Below, piece by piece: positions 1 to 26,500 of a DNA stretch of 64,000 bases. Source of the DNA: Anthopleura xanthogrammica (lineage: Eukaryota > Cnidaria > Anthozoa > Actiniaria > Actiniidae); NCBI GenBank assembly GCA_964019055.1, contig OZ025209.1:14793867-14857866 (forward strand), read 5' to 3'. The notes beneath the pieces were generated by a model that saw only the letters and a list, made by a program, of their open reading frames with translations, was not told the origin of the DNA and did not search any database. The position numbers and the translations under genes are program-made. The number at the start of each line of letters is the position of its first letter. Position 1 is the stretch's first letter.

Positions 1-780
1 TCCTTTGATTATCTTTTTTGTTTTAATGTGGATATCATCTTCGTTCTTCTGATAGTGATTCATGACAATTTAATACAGTACTTATAAAAAATTTCATCTG
101 TACAATATATTTAATAGAATTATATATTCTCGATAAAACAATTTTTTTTTCGTTTTGGCAGTTTAGTAATAAATAATATCTATAAATAATTGAATTGGTG
201 TTTCACGACTACGTTTCTTGGAATAAACTGTAGCGCAATTCATGATCTATTTGCGAGCATTCCTAAGAGAATGGTGCCACCATGTTGGAGGAACTCTTAT
301 TTTTAGGTGCGGACGCACGATGTGATTTTTCATGCGACGTTACTTGCATGCGACGTCGAAAAAAGGAACTATCAGAAAAAAATTACTCTGTTATTTTCGT
401 CTGCTGAAATCCTTTTATTTCCATAGAAAATGTCGAAGGAAAAATTATCAGATGAATTTTTAGAGGAGCCAAAAAAGCGTAAGAACTCACTTTCCCATCA
501 TGCTTTGTGCTAGAATTTCGAGCTCATGCACATTGGCACGCATGAAAAATCGTATCGTGCGTCTGCGCCTTGAAATTTTGACTGCAAATGTCAGACATGC
601 CGTTATTTTGCAGCCGTTGTGTGCAAGAAAGTCTATTCATTTTCTTAGGTAGACTTGGGTAGTCATTCACTTTTTGGTCTGACTGCAATGATCTCCAGTC
701 GCTGGCTTTCCTTCCCTCTGCAGTCGTTGAAGCACATTTAGTGTATTCGGTTTAACTCCTGCTGCGGTGTATGAGCGTTG
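1..780. other. 3' flank of the KIF12-like gene
   Basis: No coding exon was found here. The stretch lies downstream of the minus-strand kinesin stop codon and contains one palindromic element (305-570). A minus-strand AATAAA (TTTATT on plus at about 414-419) could serve as the kinesin poly(A) signal, although it lies inside the palindromic element. Confidence 0.5.
305..570. mobile_element. Palindromic MITE-like element with long terminal inverted repeats
   Basis: The left end (AGGTGCGGACGCACGATGTG, followed by a TTTTTCATGCG core) recurs as a reverse complement at 537-570, with about 30 paired bases and few mismatches. There is no internal ORF. The ends resemble those of the family A elements (AAGGCGCAGACACACG at 7199), so this may be a distant member. 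Confidence 0.65.
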
Positions 781-15481
<14,701 letters not shown>

Positions 15482-17436
15482 TTGATTTATATCTTCCTTG
15501 ACATATGTATTATTTCATGTTGTTAGATTTTTTCTTATAGATATATATCTTGAAAGAATCTTTTCTTTGTCTTTAAATAACGATTAATAACGCGGACTCC
15601 CGTTGGCCATACTGTTAGGACACAGCATCATGTTTGTCTAAAACCGAACTTTTAGTATTTAGTTACGTGGTTCAAAGTAAATGAACTTTAGTTCTGTTTG
15701 TCTTAGCTTTGGTATTCAAGGCTCCAGTATTTGGTAAAGTTCAGGGTCAGCTAAGTCGTGAAGAAAAACCGGATGAATATTCTTGATACGAAGTTCAAAC
15801 CAGTTGTGTTGCGAACCGCATAGCACTAAGTGATGGAATTCAGCTGATGATTTACAGGATTACTCATACCTCGTCTAGGTAGGCATATCAATGATATCCA
15901 CTGAGAGTTCAAGACCTTTCAGCAGTGTACTTTCACGTTAAGGTTTCAAAACGAAGTGTCAAATTCGACTTAAACACAAAAAATCCTTTGAGTCGACAAG
16001 ATGATGGTTCCCATGGGCAATCTCAAATCCATGGTGGGCATGATTGTTTGGTAAATTAGAATTCAAGATAACACTGTTGTCAGTCCAGAACAAAAGGTTG
16101 TTCTTCGTTCAGAAACCAATTAGATATTGCTTAAGAACAAAGCAAACACTAAATGGATGAAAGAGTTCGCGCTTTTGCTGTCATTCATTAGTAAACACCG
16201 TCTTTTGGCTACTCGTCTTGTTGTCGTTGCCATAGAAACCAATAAGTTTCGTAAAGCCTTTATGCTGAACTTCGAAGGAAAAAAACGTGATGGCTTATTT
16301 CCGGATTTAAGAAACGAGAATTTTTTCCCAACGATTTAATGAATTGCTTCTACAACCTTTTGTTACCCTAATTGTGGAACCAACCAAATATATAAGCTCT
16401 TCATATCCTGCTGAAGTTTTGTTGTCTTCGCAGTCGCACCTGTTCCCAGAGAACAAAACTTCTACCCACCAAGCTTCCTGTCTCGCTACAGAAAAAGAAA
16501 CAAAAGTTCCATGGACTAAAACAATTCCAGAAACAATGAACTTTTTAAACAAAAATACATATCTGGAAGTTTTGTTTCCAAGGCAACTTGAGGTAATTAG
16601 AGATATTGGCACGAATCCTGTTAAAATAAAATCTATACCCTTAAATGATGTTCCCTATAAATAAGACATCAAGCTCCATATCTCCCAAAGACATGTTTAA
16701 AAATATTTTTGCGTTTTTAAGTAGATTTTAATGATCAGAATAGCAGTATTTTTTATTCAGTTTCTAAAAATAAGAAAAATAAAGAAACCGTTCCGGAAAT
16801 TGTATTTGTTTCATAGTAATAAACATGACGATAAAAATAGCACGACCAAAAAATCATGCCAAAAAAGTGCGATGGTGTACCGGGACCAGTCAACCCCTCG
16901 GGTCCAACTACCCGCCTATGAGCTACCGTTTTTCTGACCAAAATTTAGAAAATTATATTGGGCTGAAAAATAAAGGTGTTAAGTTTTGATTTTTTGGTCT
17001 TCAGCTAAATTTTACTAATAAAACTAAGAGAATAGGCATCGCAATTTTGCCTTGAAAATGATCTCAAGAACTGGCCATACAGCACACCAGCAACACTTGC
17101 AGAATCAAGAAACGCGCGTGTATGTTCAGTTTTACAGACAATGAAAAAATAATTATTTTTTAAACAACTTTTGCCGGTTCAGATATTTTATTTACAACAG
17201 AATATTCACTTGCATAAGTTCCTAATTTATTTTCAACACATAAAGACCAAATACCTTGTAAGAACAAACTATTTTTTTCAAACAATGAACTATTCCATGG
17301 CATTCTAGATTTTTTTTGGCGTTTCAATCCCAAGCTTGAAAGCCCATATGATCCTCTTGGCCGTTATTTTGCCTTTCTAAAGTTTTTAGGCTCAATTGTC
17401 CACTCAACCATGTTGTTTGCCTTCAATATAGCAGTG
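15482..17436. other. Intergenic region upstream of KIF12
   Basis: No exon with conserved coding character was recognised. The first few hundred bases upstream of 15481 must hold the KIF12 promoter, but no clear core motif stands out. A minus-strand AATAAA (plus TTTATT at about 17187-17192) could terminate the next gene. A short hairpin with GAAGTTTTGTT arms lies at about 16415-16470. Confidence 0.45.
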
Positions 17437-20400
17437 TTATTTTATAACCTTTCCTTTGCTTTTTGCCCAAAGTCTAAGTAGTTCATCCTAAAATATCAAA
17501 GAAAAAAGAAAAAAATACAACTCAGTAACCTCAAAAACGTTCACGTTATCTCGTTTAGGCTTTAAAAAGGTTCCTAAATTTCAGTGTTGCTATAAGTTGG
17601 CCTTCCTTTTCTTTTTTCTCAATCGATTTATTGAAAAAGGAAGCAATTTGGAAGTCAAGGAACAAATTCACTGCAAATTCCATCCGTTCCTGGTTATTCT
17701 TGGTTTGCGCGCGCTTTTTCCCTCGCCTGTTCCGATTGGCTAAGCTAAGGGAGAAAACCATTTGAAAGTCAAGGTACCACTTCACTGCAAATTTCCTCGT
17801 TATTGGTTTGCGTGTATTTTTTCCCTCGTTTCGATTGGCTAAGGGAGAAAGCCATTTAAAATCCAAAGCGACTTCACGGCAAATTTCATCTTTATTTTTA
17901 TTGGTTAACTGCGTGCTTCTTTTCCTCATTTTCATTGTCTCAAAAAAGGGAAGCCATTTGAATGTCAAGGTACCATTTCACTGCGAATCTCATAATTATT
18001 ATTGGATTGCGTGCGTTTTCATCTCAATTTTAATTGGCTCTGAGAAAGAAATCCATTTGAAAATCAATGCCCCACTTCACTACAAATTCCATTATCTTTG
18101 CGTGCGTTCTTATCTTATTTTAATTGGCTCAGAAAGAAAGCCATCGTAGAGTTATTGCGATGAACGTTTTCTACTCACTGCACAATGTAATCCAGAGCAG
18201 ATTTTAGATGGAAAGAAGAACTAAAAATACGGCAAATTTGTACTTGGAATTTAAGAAATTAATAAATTTAGAAAATGCGACCTTAATTTTACTTTCATAC
18301 TCCCAAAATAGCTTTAATTCTTACCTGCTGCATCAGCTGTTTTTCCATTTTCCCGCACAATTGCTGTAATTCTATCAAACCAAGGTCTTTGTTTCTTAAT
18401 TCAATGATCTTATTCTGAAGCTCCTTTTCAAAAGCATGACAGTTTTTGCATCCTCCCTGCAAGATATCAAATTATCATTATTAAAATATACTGGAGACCT
18501 TGGCGGGTGACATTTTTCAAAAATGTAACCCGCGTAGATACTAGCTAGGTGACCTTTCTATATTTAACTTTTTTTTTTCCAAGCTCACAAACTTAACATG
18601 CTTGTACTATTTGCTGAATTAGTAAAAAATAAACGCCAAAAATTCAGTAAAAAAATAATCAAAATAGCCGTGAAATTCGATCAACTTATTATTAACGAAA
18701 ATTGCCCAAATTTCTTTATGTCCATTTGAATTATTTTCCATTTACCTGTTGTGGTTTATTAGATGAATGAATCTTGTATTTCAAAATATCTGCTTCCTCA
18801 GAAACTTTTTTAAGCTCTCGTGTTAATTCCTCAAGTTGGTGTTGCCTCTCTCTGTAAGAAAAAAGAAGGAACGAAAATAAGTAAATCGAGAAAAAGTCAA
18901 CCTCGCCCCATTAAGGAAGTCCTCTAGACCCCTTGCAGCAAGTGGGAATGCAGCTCAATTTGGAGGACAAAACAATAGGCTTCAAATTCTCAGGAGATTG
19001 AAATTCTTTTGTTTTGTCCTCCAAATTGAGCTGCTTTGACGTCACGGGACTCTAAATCATACTTTGAGTTATCTTTCAGAGCATCCGCCATTTGTAGCTT
19101 TAAGGTTTTCAGTTTATCGTCTTTGATTTTCAGCTCATTTTGAAAATTATTCTTCATTTCTTCAACTTTCTCATTAAACTATAAAATCAATAATATTGTT
19201 ATTAGAAATTAAAAATCACAAATAGAAATCCTAGAATCGTAATTACAATCACAATAAATCATGAATAAATTGATAACAAATTTCAATAAAAAGTAACTAA
19301 ATTATGAACTAAAACTATAGAAAATACAATCAAAAATTATTCACCTCTTTCTTCATACTGTCTTTTTCTTTGTCAAATTTCACCTTCATTTGTTGTATTT
19401 CATTTGTTTTGTTAGCCAACAGTTTTTCTAATTCCTTGATCTTCTGATCCTTGTCACAAAGCTTATTATTCATGTCTTCAATATGACTTTGATGGATTGT
19501 TTCCTGAAACCATATCAAATATATATTACAGGCCAGTAGCATTAGAATGGGGGGGGGGGGGGGGGTGCAATCGTGAATAATATGTGATAGATAAAACATG
19601 AGTGGGAGACCTTTATGGGGATTTAAAATGGCGAGCCGCAGGCGAGCCTTTTTAGCCCCATAAAGGTCGGATGCGAATGTTTTATCTCACTTATCAAAGG
19701 TCTAGGATAGTTAGGTCATGTGTTACTTAAATTTTACTTAAATTTTCAAGATAAAAGCACTTTTCGCCGAGAAAATCTGAGTTAAAGTTGTATGCAAATC
19801 AGGACGAATCTCTTGCCGATTTAAAAACTCGGTCATGGTTGTGATTTTCTATTGTGTTTGGCCTTATGAATATTAATGAATTTTATAAGAGCAAATAAAC
19901 ATTTCACTATCACACCAATCCCTAAAAAAATGCCAAAAAATCTCCAAACCCAACACACACCCCCATCCTACAGGCCAGTATTTAAAAATGGATTGAGTGA
20001 AGGGATAAAAATATCTTTGGCTTAGATATTTATGCTTGAAGTCCTTAGCCTCACATTCATGCAACTCATTAAATACTGCAGTGTTACACACAAAGGTATT
20101 ACTGTGCGAACACACTAACTGGGACCACCTGAATAAGACTGACTAATCAGATTAAAGTAAACTTGACAGAGATTGAAATGAAAATGGCATTAGCCAATCA
20201 GATGATCATGTTCTCAAGCTCTTTTTATATCAATGTGCTATCTGATTGGCTGGTTAAAAATATTGAACTAAATATTGCAATGTGATTGGTTAATGATAAT
20301 AGTATATCAAAGTGTTCCTGGTTGGAGTATCCGGGACCACATTTAATGTCAGTATTCGTATACTTCCACACACTGTCTTTTTGCAGCCACATCAGCTTTT

Positions 20401-21885
20401 ACATGCCTTATTTGGTAAAACCAGCCAGCTTCACATCAAAAAGAATGTGCATGGAAGCATGGGGATACATTAGATTTGGTTATTGAATTATAATATCATT
20501 AAAATATATTGTTGTTCCACAGCAGCCATTTTGGAGGGCAAAACAACAGAAATTTTCCCTTTCTTAAAAAATAATATAATTTATTTTTGCAGATCTGAAA
20601 AACATTCAATTATTCCTGCCCTAAAATATGGCTGATGTGAGACCCTTGTTTATTTATCCATTAGGAGCAAACCTGTTTTTGAAGTTGTTCCTCTAATTCA
20701 ATCAATGTTTTACTTTTCTCCTTCAGCTCAGCTCTTAACTGATCCGATGTTTTCTGCTGCAATGCATTTTTTGCCTTCAGTTTCTAATGGGAAAAATGAT
20801 GAGCCTGTAAATCTTCCATTAAGTACCTGGGAAACTTATTGAATTTCAGATTTCCTAGGGGGGAGGGGGCTGCTTATAATTTAGAAGGGGGCACTTATTC
20901 AATTTCTTAAACCAAACAATCAGATTCCCTTTAAGTGTATTTCATAAACTTTATCAAAAAAACAAAAAAACAAAGCCAATATGAAATGTAACATAATGGT
21001 ACATTCTATGACCGTTGAAATTATCGTAAGCAACATGCTCGCATTTGTGGTATACTAGTTAGCGCGATTTGAAGAAGCAGGGTGTAGAAGGGGTGGCACG
21101 CAGGGCTCAAAAGGGATGTTTTGATCCTCAAGGTTCATCTATCCCTCTTTACAACATGCACTGATGACATTCCTGTATGTCACTGTTGTTATGTACAGCA
21201 CTTCCCAATCTGACAACTTTATCATTCCTGTAATCGTTCATTAGGACTTTAACTCAGTGGAAATAAGACGATTGAGTTTATTCTCATCGCTCATGTGTTA
21301 AATCATACAATTTGCTGTCACAAGGAAGTTGGTTTTGGTGGACATCAATCAAGGCACTTCCATAATATTCCATGTAACACATGCCTTACTAATTTTGTGT
21401 TTTCTGACAAATGTCATTGAAACACTTTGATCGACCTCCACCAAAACATTAACTTTTGCTGCAGCAATTTGTGTGATTGGAAAGCTTTGTAGAAGCGAGT
21501 GTTAAAAAATACTCACCTCAATCTCTTTTTCTAGTTTAGCAATTTTATCTAAATACTGTTGTTCTTGAGCTTTCAATAAGAAAATTTGTTGGTTTAATAT
21601 ATCCAGTTGTTCCTGTGTTATACTATTGCTTGGAGCAGTCTTTTTAGGAGAGCTGTTTCTGTTTATAATGTCTTTTATTCTTTCCTTTGGACTTACTACA
21701 GTACTCCTTGCTCTAGTTTCTTTTGGAGGGGAAGCAGTTCTTAACTGTAAACCTATAACCATGTCAGTAGCCCAGTTTTGAGGACTTGAAGGAGACTGAC
21801 TTCCTCCTCTCACAGGAGGTAATTTAGTGGAAGAGCTTCTTCTCGGAGGCAAAGAAGCCCTTAAATCAGTCCGTAGTCGTGACAT
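17437..21885 (-). CDS. Coiled-coil protein of unknown function (7 exons)
   Basis: About 347 aa. Exons in transcript order: 21517-21885, 20673-20783, 19345-19503, 19063-19178, 18746-18851, 18325-18456, 17437-17487; all junctions are GT-AG and keep one frame to TAA. The N-terminal ~80 residues are basic and rich in Ser/Pro (starts MSRLRTDLRASLPPRRSSS), likely disordered; from about residue 90 to 330 the protein is nearly continuous heptad-like coiled coil (for example QLRAELKEKSKTLIELEEQL and KIKELEKLLANKTNEIQQMK). A CKNCHAF segment interrupts the coil in exon 6. The last exon adds only DELLRLWAKSKGKVIK. There is no signal peptide or membrane segment. The shape suits a centrosomal or ciliary scaffold, but I do not recognise the family, and this is inference from composition only. 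Confidence 0.8.
17638..18145. repeat. Diverged ~100-bp tandem repeat with repeated ATTGG motifs
   Basis: Roughly five units, each with CCATTTGAAAGTCAAGGTACC-like, CACTTCACTGCAAATTTC-like and TTGGTTTGCGTG/GATTGGCT-like segments in the same order. Copies are about 90-105 bp and about 75-85% alike by eye. It fills most of the last intron (17488-18324) of the coiled-coil gene. Each unit carries ATTGG (inverted CCAAT). Confidence 0.75.
18925..19055. mobile_element. Family C palindromic element, well-preserved copy
   Basis: TAGACCCCTTGCAGCAAGTG leads into CAGCTCAATTTGGAGGACAA. The right arm mirrors this and ends GACGTCACGGGACTCTA. It lies in the 207-bp intron between exons 18746-18851 and 19063-19178, so most of that intron is transposon. 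Confidence 0.85.
19586..19700. mobile_element. Palindromic element, single copy
   Basis: AGATAAAACAT…GACCTTTATGGGG pairs with CCCCATAAAGGTC…ATGTTTTATCT around GGCGAGCCGCAGGCGAGCC. It is intronic in the coiled-coil gene. Confidence 0.65.
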
Positions 21886-23579
21886 CTGGCTTAAACTTGT
21901 TCAGTTTTGTAATAAAGTAAACGTATAAATACTCAAAACCTTCTTGTACTTGTCTGCCTCAAGTAGTACAAGGTAAACCTACGTAAATGAACAGTCAGCT
22001 CGGCCAATTTGTCAAGACAAACCACAAATATTAACGACGAAAAAATAAATATCTTGTGTTCTTGTCTTTCGTATAACTTATCTTGATAAACAGCAGTCAA
22101 TATTTTTTGTGCTTATTCCTTGTCAGAAGATGCCATTTTACAAAGAGTACGACTGTGTGTACGTTGTCATGCCAGCGAGCCGTCGACAGTAGACTTTCTC
22201 TCCCTCATTTTTCTTCGCTTTGTAATCTGAACCTTTTTTGCTTATGTGGAAGGGTAGAAAACAACATATCCATCCTGTTTTAACACATTTTTCGGCAATC
22301 TAACGGCAGAAAAGAGGAAATGGAGGTGAAAATATCAGTCCAAGTGAAGAGTAAACATAACTGCCCTTTTCATCAGCATATAACACAAATAGTGTCAGGC
22401 GTTCCATGTCAGACAAACACTAGACCCAGGTCTCCTTACCCAAGGCCGCGGCGATATCTGAAGCGATTTTTGAAAATATATTTTTTGTCTTATGCTTACA
22501 AAGAAACATTGTCCAGGTAATCTTGGTGTCCTGGATAAAACTTTAGAAGTTAATTCTTTATCATTCTTGACTAATCGCCGCAAAAATCGCACCTAAAATC
22601 GCCAGTGTTAACTAAACGGACCTTTAAAACTCTTGTTCAAGCCCTTATTTTTGCAAATTTTTGCACTGGAAAAAATGAAATGTAATGCGCTGCGATTGCG
22701 ATTTAGGTGGCAGAGAACGGAAGAGAAAAGAACAACATGGATTTTCTCCAAACTTCATCACTGAGACTCCTATCTCGCTCAAATAGGTGAAAAGACGGGA
22801 GTGGAAACCAACTCGTAGACCATTAATTACCATATAATTATAATACCATTACAGAAAGACACTTTCGTTATTTTTAAAATAATTTCATATATTATTTTAT
22901 TCGATGCCGTGAATTTTTTGGTTTGCTTGTTTTTTGGTTTGTTTGCTGTTTTTGTGGCGCAAAGGTGCTGCAAACACAAGTTCGACGTTCAAACGCGCAT
23001 ATATTTTACAAAGTTGGCAAAAGGGATTGTGATTATCAGTGTGAGCAAAGAGACTATACACCTTAAGGCACCGTTACACTGTGCAATTTTATCACTGAGC
23101 AACTTGTGGAATTGCACAATGTAACAGAGGTTGCCTCGCATTTTTTTCTTGTTGCGCGGCGTAGCATTGCACGAAGTAGAACTAAGTTCTACTTATCGCA
23201 ACGGATTGCAGCAACTGGCAACGCCATTGCACAATGTATCAACCCTTCAGCAACTTTTCTCGCAATTTTAAGGCATATTTTCAAGTCGTTGCAAGTTGCC
23301 GAGAGCGCGTTGCACCTAACCTCGGCAACCTGCAACGCTACATTTTCAAGCATTGCGAGATAATTTGCTGAGAAAATTGCACCGATGTACGTAACATGGT
23401 CTTTAACATACCACGTGATCGTTTTAATTTACCGCCATTTCCAGATGCCCTGTATCACAGAACTTGCTCAACATACAGAGGCCTCTGCTCAACATACATG
23501 TTAGAAAATTTGTTAGAAAATATTCTAATTCGCCGGGAGGAAAATGGCGGGAAATGGTCACGTGATCCAATAGTTTTAT
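21886..23579. other. Intergenic region between the coiled-coil gene and the 485-aa protein gene
   Basis: No convincing exon was found. It should contain the coiled-coil gene promoter near 21886-22100 and the 3' UTR of the upstream gene. A palindromic element occupies 23064-23385. Confidence 0.5.
23064..23385. mobile_element. Family A-related GCAAC-rich element, long subtype
   Basis: It begins AAGGCACCGTTACACTGTGC and ends GAAAATTGCACCGATGT, with internal AACTTGTGGAATTGCACAAT, CGCAACGGATTGCAGCAACT and GTTGCCGAGAGCGCGTTGCA. Most of the internal sequence recurs at 29402-29695, which confirms a dispersed family. Confidence 0.75.
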
Positions 23580-26500
23580 CTAATTAGGAATAATTGTAGA
23601 ACCCAGTTTTCTGGTCTCTGGTTTGTATGAACGTGCCTCTAACACGTGATTAAAATTATGCCGTCCAAATTTACGAAGGTATCGCAAAGGTATTCCCTGA
23701 TATTCCTTGGAAGATGACTGACGAATCTTTGCCCTCGGCTTCTCTCTTTTTCTCTCTGTCTTTGCATTCGGTGTCGGCTTCTGGGGTGCCACCGTTTGGT
23801 TTCCTAGTATTTTAATAAAAGTAGTTTCAACAGGAAGTTTCGATTTCTTAAACGAATGAGACGATCCTGATAGATAACTGCTACTATACAAGTCATATCT
23901 ACTCTGCGGGGTTGGGGGAAGGTTTGTTTTTCTTTTCACATCTATTTGGTTCGTGGAAGGCCTAACAGTTGTTCCCAAGCGAAGGTTTCCTCTCGAAGGC
24001 GGTGGTATTTCTTCTCTCGTATCCAAGTTGCTCCGTAAATTGAGGCTTTCTCCTCGTATTTCATTGCCAGAACTACCTTTTTTCGACGCCTTACATTTTT
24101 TCCCAATTCGCAACGTTTCTAACACCATTTCTTTACGCTGTCGTTCTTTATTTGGTTCGTATTCTATCCACAAAGGAATCCGAGGTAAAGCAGTTCGTAA
24201 ATATTCGCGTTCTTTCTCCATACTTTCGTTGCAAACGAGTTTTGCTGCAGGAAGAACGAATGACTCTTTTCTTGGCTTATCCCTTTCAAGGTTTGTTTTA
24301 CGAGCATCTTTCTTACTGTTTTCAAAGCGAGCACAATGAGTAAAGTCGTTTTTAGTTATTTCTGGGCAGCTTTCATCCATTGATTGCCCCTGTCGATACC
24401 GACTACAATCTTGTTCGTCTTCACCCTCTCGCACTGTAGGCAAACACTGCACATCGTTCACGTTGTTGGTTGAATTTATGATTAATGCAGGCAATGTGGT
24501 GTCATGTGATTTTTTTGGTGTTGGAGGTAAGTATCTGTCTGCTGGATCTGCTTTCTTTCCAGTCAAGCAAATATTCTTTATATCACTGCTCCTAAAAATA
24601 CGAGAGAGAAAAACAGTATTGCTTAGGTTGGGAGGATTTCAATTACGTTTGCTTTTGATAAAAAAGATTACTCACATGCAGCGCGTTTCAACCGCAAATT
24701 CATGTTGAACAAATTTCACGACACTCGTCATCACGATACACGATACTTATTTTTCACTTCACGAAGCAAAAACTATACAACGCTTGTAGCTGTTTGCAGT
24801 GTCAGCCCTCAGTATCTCTATTCTTCACTATGATTACTAACCTCATCACTTCTCAAACACTGCGCGGCAAAAATGCTTGCCAACTTTTATTTGAAGACCC
24901 GTTCCAGCAACACTACGATCTGCGTTTGATTGCTTGTGTTCAAAAATACATCAAGACTTTTATGACGAATTGTCCCGTTTTTTTCTTACCTTGTGTCTTT
25001 AGGCATTTTGTAAAAATCTGATAAAGCCTCGATAATCTTAATTCGTTCCATTAGAGCACTGAAAAGAACCACAGCGGTATCAAATATTAATCAACTAATA
25101 ATAGCTTTCGAGGTCGACCGTTTGGGAATATTTCTCTTTGAAGATAGAAAGGAAGAGAGAGGAAGAGAAGCAGAATAGAATGAAAGAGGGAAAGAAAAAA
25201 ATGAAGGAAAAAACGAGCGAACGAAATAGAAGAAAGAAAGAGAGACAGAGAGCCTGAAAGAAACACAAAAAGACAGACAGACAGATAGACAGAAAGATAG
25301 ACAGACAGACAGAAAGAAGAAAATAAAGAAAGGGAGAAAAAAGGAAGGAAGAAAAAAAGGAAGAAAGAAAGAAAGGAAGAAAGAAAGACAGACAGACAGA
25401 CCGACAGAAATAGAAAGGTAGAATGAAAGAGAAAAAGAAAGAAATATAACTGGACGCTTTTCTATCATTTTCTGGATAATTTACTGGTCATATCTTTTTA
25501 ACCCCAGCGAAATTCGTCTACTTAACGGCAAAAATTGGAAACTGTATCAACTAATTTTGGAGTAATTAACGTATCATCAATCGTAGCAGGTGCAGGTGCA
25601 TAGGGAAACTTATCAAAAAATTGAACGCAGGCGTCAGAGAGCTGTCCCCAATCATATCTACCTTTGTTTTTAGCAACAACAAATATCGTGAAAAAAATCA
25701 AGTTTTCCTAATGTTGCATGAATATCGGCACGTATCTCACATCATTCGTGCGAAGGGCGGTAAAAAAACGATCAGAAATGAAATGTGTTTATGATATGTC
25801 TTCTTTAGTGCAGAACTACATTTTACTAATCTGTTTTTCGCCGATCCAGATCAAATTTTCCTGTCATTAGCAGGTTTAGGTAGCTTAGTCACCTGCCAGT
25901 AGTTGCTTGTTGGATTTCTCCTGCACTTCGAGAGTTTTCTCTCCGGTTTTCCCCTCTCCGCAAAATTAACTTCTAAATTCCAATTAGATTTAGTGGAAGA
26001 GCCACTGGTTCATTAGAGTGGCATTAGAAAACTCTCATTAGTTGGATTTTTTTTCTTCTAGATTTCGCCAACTGATTCACTGACAATACTGAAATGACAG
26101 CGCCATGACGCAGATGGGTATCATGATCATTTATGGTATCAGAGTTCAAATTAATGATAGGACTGAATTTACTGAGGGCTATGGGATCAAAGTTCTATGT
26201 GAAAAATAAATAAATAAAGAGAATGGATCAGGTCGGATCAAAATTTATCGAAAATATAGAAAATCTAACGGTAGCCCAAAACATGCCAAAATGGGAAACC
26301 AATCGAGAAGGAAGATAGGGAATAAGGGACAAATATGATCTGGTTGCATAAAAGATTTCGGATTGAAATTCCGCAGTTCCAAGATCTGTTACGAAAAGTT
26401 TACCTTATAACGGCTTTGAAAACGAGATATGCACTCGTTCATACATCTACCTTACGTCATGATCATGTCAGAAAAGGAGCAGAACCAATTTGTCATGAAC

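Noticed and set aside
16127..16664. Plus-strand ORFs in the KIF12 upstream intergenic region
   Set aside because: No recognisable protein features; part of the sequence forms a small hairpin and the rest is low complexity.
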